A DNA stretch of 64,000 nucleotides from positions 140,955,999 through 141,019,998 of the forward strand of contig NC_080571.1 in the NCBI RefSeq assembly GCF_030247185.1. Reading direction: 5' to 3'. Positions 58,316 to 64,000 of the stretch are shown here, piece by piece; the stretch's first letter is position 1, and each line of letters begins with the position of its first letter. A model generated the notes under the pieces. It was not told the origin of the DNA and ran no database searches. It saw only the letters and a program-made list of their open reading frames with translations. Made by a program: the position numbers and the translations under genes. This DNA is from Malaya genurostris (lineage: Eukaryota; Arthropoda; Insecta; Diptera; Culicidae).

Positions 58316-58876
58316 ACCCACCAAGATCCTGTTATTGTTCGAAGAAAATTTACTCTTTCGTGGCATTTTGTTAGCAGATACCTAATATGTCCTCCCCACG
58401 TGCATTTAGAATAAAACCACACCCCGAGGTATTTAAAAGTCAAAACTTGCGCGATAATTCTTCCCATCATATGAAACTGAAGCTGCGCGGGATCATGCTT
58501 CCTTGAAAAGACGACCAGCTCTGTTTTCTCCGTAGAGAATTCGATACCCAGATGAACAACCCAAATGGACGAGTTATCTAAGGTCTAAGCTTTAGGTCCA
58601 GTAAATGAAACCACTCATCTGCTAATTGTCTTAGTGTGCATGGGGTTACTAGACAGCTGTCAATGTCATTCACGTAAAAATTATAGAGGAGCGAATTGAG
58701 GCATGAGCCTTGCGGGAGACCCATGTAGCTATTTCTGATTGTTGCCAAATCGCCATGTGAAAAATACATGCGCTTCTCTGACAAAAGTTTGTGCAAATAA
58801 TTATTTATAACCGGTGGAAGTCCATGTTGGTGGAGCTTGTCTGAAAGATCATCAATGGAAACTGAATCAAATGCTA
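58316..58876 (-). pseudogene. Fragment of an A/G-family LINE (RT region)
   Basis: The minus strand matches element G at about 41090-41660. The frame 58796-58578 reads YFSHGDLATIRNSYMGLPQG and YNFYVNDIDSC, then TLRQLADE. Further left it encodes the RT thumb. Ends are ragged: the TIR element on one side, the HR repeat on the other. Confidence 0.85.
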
Positions 58877-59424
58877 CTGATCAATTAGTAGATCACTTGA
58901 ATTAATTGTGTCAGCTTTTCATTTCTTCACTACTTAAATTTGAACCGATGCACCTAAACTGAGTCGGTGGTATGCATTTTAGCAGAAAGTTCCTACAACA
59001 ACTACAAACATCAACTGTTTGAAAAAAGGACCATATATATTACAGTAAAGTAAAGTTTCACATAGTTCTTAAGAATCTTGTTCTTGTTGAATTGTTAATT
59101 GTTCTAATAAGAACTGATTCGAAGAATTTTGAAATTAAGGACTGGACCTGAGTTCAAGAACTGAATTCATAACTTAGAACGGGGTCAAAATTAATCTGCA
59201 ATTTAGTTTTTGAACTAGTTCCAAAACTGAATTCAGTTCCAACATGCACATTCTGAATTCTGAAACTGTATTCTGGAACTAAGTTCCTGAAGCTAAATTC
59301 TCCTTCCGACGATCAAAGTTCAAACGGAAGCACGACCTAAGCGTTTGATTCTTTACACCACGCAAAAGGTGTGTTTTCATCACCGACTGCTCTTGCTGAT
59401 GACCATATGCACGAATATCTGTTT
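58877..59424 (-). mobile_element. HR repeat, copy 3, part 1 (H4-like end and tail)
   Basis: CCGATGCACCTAAACTGA (about 58944) matches copies 1 and 2. At 59310-59400 the minus strand reads CACACCTTTTGCGTGGTGTA and CAAACGCTTAGGTCGTGC, the H4-like block. Between them lies a run of imperfect GAATTCTGAAACTA-like words. The promoter part is across element K at 62640-62870. Confidence 0.55.
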
Positions 59425-60850
59425 ATTAATCTTATTTTTGAGTATTACATCAACGTTTTACAGTACAAGTGTATGGCCCTTTGGCCTTTCATCTTTGTTG
59501 TTCATACGATTCGTTATTAATAATAGGTGTTTTAGTTACTCCTGCTTTACACACTAATGTTTGATCATAATATTTATTTCAATTATTAAAATATCTACCT
59601 ACTTATAACTATCCCTAACCTAATCCGTACAAATTTTGAACTATTTTTATTACAGAGATTGAGCACCTCTTTTCAAATTTCGTGCAGTATTGTTCGAATT
59701 TTTGTTCTAGTATATCCAGGAAGGCCATCTCATGTACTTCACTAGACCTTGTCCAAAGGGGTTGATTTAGAATCATCTTTAAGATCTTACTTAGAATGCG
59801 CTGAAGCCTAAATTTGTGTGTTCGTGTACAGCCCCGCCAAACAGGGACTGCGTATTCAATTGCGGGGTAGATGATTTATTTATAGACAGCCATCTGATTC
59901 TTCAGCCACAGTTTAGATATTTACATCAGCGGATACAGAGACCTAAAGAGTATGCTGCATTTTTGAACGATTTTGTCAACATGTGACCTGAATATCAGAT
60001 GTCTGAAAAAGGTGAGTTCTAGACAGATAACTTCGTCCGACCATTGGATGACCTCATCACCGAATCGTATTCGGCATTAGTCTGATGGAACAAGTTTTGG
60101 AGATCTTGAATGTGGAAACAAGATGACCTGAGTTTTTGCTGCATTGATCACATTTTTCCAGCTTGTAAAATATTCAATTAGAGCATCCAGACCTGTCTGT
60201 AGTTTATTCTTCAGAGCATTAATGACACGACCTTTGTAAAGAATGGCAGTATCATCAGCAAATTGTGACAGAACACCACCGCCCGGAAGAGGTGGGATGT
60301 CTGATGTAAAAATGTTGTATAGGATGGGACCTAGGATACTTCCTTGGGCTACACCAGCAGGAATAGTAAACCTTTCTGAAAGTGCATTATTAAGAGAAAC
60401 CTGGAATGCTCTATCTGCAAGATAATTTCTAATAATTTTAATAAGATACATTCTAATAATTTTAATAAGATCGGAAAATTATACCGATGCAGTTACAACA
60501 CCAGGCCATCGCGCCACACATTGTCGAATGCTTTTTCAATCTCCACTGATTTGTTTTGCTGGATGACGTTGTTAACCCTTGTGAGTTGGTGGATGATGGA
60601 TTTTCCTTTCCGGAACCCAAACTGTTCTTCCAGTAATATGTTAATCTGCGAAAGCAATAATTCGCCTTTGTATTGACTTTTCAATCAGCTTGGATAGGGC
60701 AGAGAGTAAGCTGATGGGCCGATAGCTCTTGGAAAAGGAAGGATCTTTCCCCGGTTTCAAAACTGGGATAACTTTAGCTAACTTCCACATTGAAGCTTCC
60801 AGCACTTGTTAAAAATTTAAGCTAAGAAAACAAATGAGCGAATACTCAAA
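59425..60850 (-). pseudogene. Element K: Jockey-like reverse transcriptase and 3' UTR
   Basis: Minus-strand RT comes in two frames. 60684-60493 holds EEQFGFRKGKSIIHQL and EKAFDNVW; 60451-60077 holds IPAGVAQGSILGPILYNI and LSQFADDTAILYKG (catalytic FADD intact). The thumb and end continue in broken frames to about 59650. The last 200 bp are an AT-rich 3' UTR with AATAAA-like words. A small duplication (TTCTAATAATTTTAATAAGA, 60425-60470) breaks the frame. Confidence 0.85.
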
Positions 60851-61560
60851 TGTTTCAGCTCAATGTTGAATGTGTTCTCGATATCGGGGGCCTTCATATT
60901 TTTCGATTTTTTCACAATATCCATCAGCTTATTTGCAGTGGTTCTACTTTCCTCAGGAACCAAGCTGTCTGATTGGTCAACGTCAGCTACGCCATCAGCA
61001 ACGGCTCTTTCATGTGGACTAACAATGTTGAGTAATAAATTGTGAGAGCAGAAATACTGCTGGCCTAGCGCATTTCTCTCTTCTGTAGGAAGACAAATGC
61101 GCTGCTGACGTCGAGTGAGCATAGCCAGATCTCGCTTCAATGATGCACACGTACCATCTCGAAGATTTGTTTGTTTGGGGCAGTACGCTGATAATGATGG
61201 GTCCCATCGTCCACGTAATCTCAATTCCGATGGCTTCTATAAGTTGCAATTTAAAGGCAGGCAGAAATCTGTGCTGAATGGATCGTTTAATGGCAATAGC
61301 AACCTTCCACCTCCGGTAGTTGTCCAGTCGAGCCTGTGAATTCTGTAATTGGAAATAAAAATAGAAATTTCAGGTTTAAGATGAGTTACAGTTAAAATAT
61401 CAAAATCGACATTCTTCTCTTGCAGAAAGTCGGACAATTCAGCAGCTTTGCTCCTGAGTGAGCAAGCATTCCAATTTACTACAACCAACTCATTATATTG
61501 CATATTCGATGATGAATTTGCCTAAGGCGTTGATTTGATCTAACCGCGTTCTGCAGTTTC
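60851..61560 (-). pseudogene. Element K: endonuclease start fused to linker (internal deletion)
   Basis: 61503-61237 encodes the endonuclease start (VNWNACSLRSKAAELSDFLQ), ending at WTTTGGG. The next frame, 61224-60817, is already the linker between endonuclease and RT (CLPTEERNALGQQY). Most of the endonuclease, including the Asp/His motifs, is therefore deleted. Confidence 0.75.
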
Positions 61561-61593
61561 GTAGTTTTGTTGTCATTGTTTCAAAAATGACGA

Positions 61594-62589
61594 TCAGTTG
61601 TTCAGCAGAGAATAAGTCACCAGAGTCATCCTTTGCTTGTGGTTGATTATTGACCCATCCAGGAGGGTTTTGGAGGAAGAATCTTTTTGTGATCGCTGTG
61701 AGAAAGGGAAATTAGTTTCATCCTTCTGTGGAACATTCTTGGGCGTTGATTGTTTACGAGACGCCTGTTGTCGAATTTTTGTGAACTCAGCACGTTTGGG
61801 ACATGATTTGCTAGTAGATGGATGGTCGCCATCACAGTTCACACATTTTACTGCGATGACATCTAGTATGCAATCGTTGGTATTGTGTGATTCGGCACAT
61901 TTCCCGCACCGACTTTTCATGTGGCAATTCCTCGCTCCATGGCCGTAGTTCAAACAGTTCGTGCACTGTGTGACATCCCGATGTACCGGTTTATACTTTT
62001 GCCATTCAATGATGATATGGAATACCGATTTTATAGTTTTCAGTTGACTGATGGTGATTGAGCCCTTCTCCAGATGAACCAAGTACAGTTGATCTCGATA
62101 CTTTCGATTGTCCGTGTTGTGTCGTTTCATTTTAAACACCATCACAGGCTTTAGTCCAGCCTCCGATAGTGCCTGCTTTAGTTCGGGTTCCATCATGTCG
62201 GGTAGTCCTGGAAGTACAACCATCATAGGTTTGTTGGCGGTAATATCGTGAGTGAAGTATTCCGCTTTTGATTACTTCAGGTACAATTCCACTGCTTTGT
62301 AGTGGTTCAAAGCTGGAATAGTTATTTTGTAGCCTTCAGTACATAAACGGATTGTTGCCTGTAGTCCTTTGCTGATCAGCGTGTTGAAATCCGAGCGTAG
62401 AGTTGGTGGGAAGCCCTTCAGGTAGAAAGGCGGCATTTTTTCCTTCTTTTGCAATTCCTCTTCGACATCTACCAGCATATCAGCGTATTGGTTGTTACTC
62501 AGCAAACGGTCGTTTACCTCTACATCACTTGGCTTCAGACGCTTAACATCCTTTGGATACTTCTCTGATCTATAGCGCGTTTTACCCAT
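61594..62589 (-). pseudogene. Element K: Jockey-like ORF1
   Basis: Two minus-strand frames. 62589-62272 has an ATG at MGKTRYRSEKYPKDVKRLKP. 62226-61594 holds the PRE_C2HC region (YRDQLYLVHLEKGSITISQL) and three zinc knuckles: CTNCLNYGHGARNC, CGKCAESHNTNDC and CVNCDGDHPSTSKSC. One stop/frameshift lies between them at about 62250. Elements B and K share domain order but are clearly different families. The protein binds element RNA. Confidence 0.85.
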
Positions 62590-62639
62590 AGCTCGAGTAG
62601 GTAGGCAACTGCGTATAAAATATAAAACAAAATCGAAAT

Positions 62640-62870
62640 TAGTCGTAGCAGGTTATTCGTCTATCTACATCGAGTGTTAGATGACGAATTGAACGATTTT
62701 CAATCAAAGTGTACCTTTTATAAGCGTTCAGTACATAATCGAAACTGATATGTACCTAACTACCTCAAAAACGTCGTCCGGGTGTGAAATAGGCAAGCGA
62801 GCGTGATGAATTTTTCTCATTATTTCCAAAGCTTTAGAAAACTTTGTATTTCAGCTATTTATGGTTATCT
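62640..62870 (-). promoter_or_regulatory. HR repeat, copy 3, part 2: histone-like promoter block
   Basis: The minus strand shows GACGTTTTTGAGGTAGTTAG (about 62780), TATAAAAGGTA at 62722-62712 and CAATTCGTCATCTAACAC (about 62690-62670). The same spacing and words occur in copy 2 (48.2-48.3 kb). Element K separates it from its H4-like end. Confidence 0.5.
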
Positions 62871-63189
62871 CACGCTGGTCCTATCGTCTTGTAAGGAATT
62901 CCTGAAATTTCATCCGGATCTGATTCCTGAATTATAGGGTAGAGTGTGTTAAAAAATTTATACCATCACGCGGGCGAAACAGAAAGCGTGAAAAAGTTCT
63001 TAGTCGACCAAAAAAACTACTCAAATCGGTAGTAATTATCGGAAAACGGTCAACTAAACCGATTCCGGTTAATCTACCAAGCATTGAAGAAAACTATTTT
63101 GAAGAATACCACAGTATTATAAATGATAGAATGTTTGATACGAGAAAGGGACCATTACATCATAAGGTGGAATAAAACAGGTTTTTTTC
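62871..63189 (+). mobile_element. MR1 fragment, plus strand
   Basis: Contains GGAATTCCTGAAATTTCATC, CTGAATTATAGGGTAGAGTG, AAACCGATTCCGG and the end GAGAAAGGGACCATTACATC...AGGTGGAATAAAACAGG, in MR1 order with large deletions. Confidence 0.7.
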
Positions 63190-63660
63190 AGAATTTTGAA
63201 GTTGAATTCTTGATTCAAAAACAAATTTGGGAAATAAATGCAGTCGCAAAATCTAGTTCGAGAACTATAATTTCGATCCAGATTCATAGTTTCAAATTCT
63301 GAACTGTGATCTGGAGCTAAATTTCGAAGCTGAATTTTGAAACTAAATTCTAAACCAGGAATAAGCTCAGAATTTAGATAAACCAGAATCAGGTACTGAA
63401 TTCTGTTCCCAAAACCAGATCTAGTATTCATAAGGTGAATCCGAAAACTAATAATCTGAAAAGTGAATAAAAGCACGATTTGATTATTTGAGATCCTCAA
63501 CACGATGTCCAGTTCCATCTAATACATCGTCCGTGATCAATATCGACCATGGTTTACCCATTATACTAGTCTAGTTGAACATTGAGTCTGACATGAGCTT
63601 GACTACCTCAAAACCATCGTCCGGGTACGAAAAGAACAACCTTGAGCGAAGAGTTTTAGT
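63190..63660 (-). mobile_element. HR repeat, copy 4 fragment
   Basis: The minus strand shows CGATGGTTTTGAGGTAGTCA (about 63610), a decayed TATA (AGTATAATGGG, 63567-63557), ACCATGGTCGATATTGATCA and an H4-like CAAATAATCAAATCGTGC (about 63490). Beyond it are the GAATTCTGAA-type imperfect repeats seen in copy 3. Confidence 0.45.
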
Positions 63661-63714
63661 CATAATTTAAAAAAAAAACTTAAGAAAATTCAATATTTTT
63701 GGAGATCATATATC

Positions 63715-64000
63715 TGATGACATGGAGAAAAATCTGTTTAATCCACCTAGTGATTTAATGGTACCTTTCTCTTATATAATATTGTGGTATTCTATTCAAA
63801 AAATTTCTCTTCGATTTTTGAAAGAAACCAAGGGATTGTTTGTGCATCAGCTATTGTAACATACAGAATGAAACAGTGCTTTGCTCGCGTAGGTCATCTC
63901 TAAAAAAACGAAGTGTGTTCACTACTATATGCACTTTCGGCACCGAAACCCGAGAACAGGTATAATCGAAGACGGTTCGTACGACCACCAACTAACATGA
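63715..64000 (-). mobile_element. MR1 3' end, minus strand, running off the window
   Basis: It is the inverse of 8940-9215: TTTAATCCACCTAGTGATTT, CCTTTCTCTTATATAATATTG and TCGATTTTTGAAAGAAACCA match copy 1 closely. The 329-bp units would follow beyond 64000. Confidence 0.8.

Overview
The window looks like AT-rich, transposon-saturated DNA from a culicine-type mosquito. This is inferred from a Lian-like LOA element, Jockey, I-like and CR1-like non-LTR elements, BEL/Pao and several Ty3/gypsy elements, a mariner, and long (TG)n-bearing repeats ending in AGAAAGGC...AGGTGGATTA that I associate with mosquito genomes. I found no host protein gene, rRNA gene or intact tRNA gene. Most coding stretches are transposon pseudogenes.

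Backbone. One old minus-strand Ty3/gypsy element ('D') appears to run from about 45.9 kb down to about 9.5 kb, broken apart by later insertions. Its pieces, in element order, are: possible LTR/leader (45.9-44.0), gag (43.98-43.29), more gag (37.45-36.96), protease region (28.1-27.2), RT/RNase H (25.3-24.38), and the end of RNase H (10.1-9.5). The gaps are filled by an I-like LINE ('G', 37.5-43.3), an 8.8-kb element with hAT-type ends (28124-36962), a mosquito repeat (25.35-27.17), and a CR1-like LINE ('C', 10.1-24.38). C is itself interrupted by a nearly complete plus-strand gypsy ('F', 16246-24291) and by a 2.7-kb repeat (11.37-14.09) that carries a further TIR element (11918-13075). F carries a TIR element in its 5' LTR and a 251-bp MITE in pol. 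The 8.8-kb element contains two more hAT-type elements, a TTAA-flanked element, MITEs and a satellite-like array.

Left end (1-9.5 kb). A minus-strand I-like LINE ('A') carries a deleted mariner at a TA site. It lies next to, and probably inside, a Jockey LINE ('B'). B is interrupted by a 3.3-kb mosquito repeat holding an eight-unit 329-bp tandem array.

Right end (46-64 kb). This part holds a gypsy integrase fragment, a second copy of the TIR element, a BEL/Pao remnant with a 5'-truncated LOA element flanked by a 68-bp direct duplication, a two-part TIR element, a fragment of the A/G family, a Jockey LINE ('K') and repeat fragments.

The least expected signal is a repeat family ('HR') seen at about 11.4-14.1, 47.3-48.5, 58.9-59.4 plus 62.6-62.9, and 63.2-63.7 kb. 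On its minus strand it resembles a broken histone H4 unit: a TATA promoter block, tandem pieces similar to the last codons of H4, and in two copies a 16-nt stem-loop matching the histone mRNA 3' end. Also notable are three TIR families with CAC...GTG ends and 2-bp duplications, and hAT ends packed with ATCGAT motifs.
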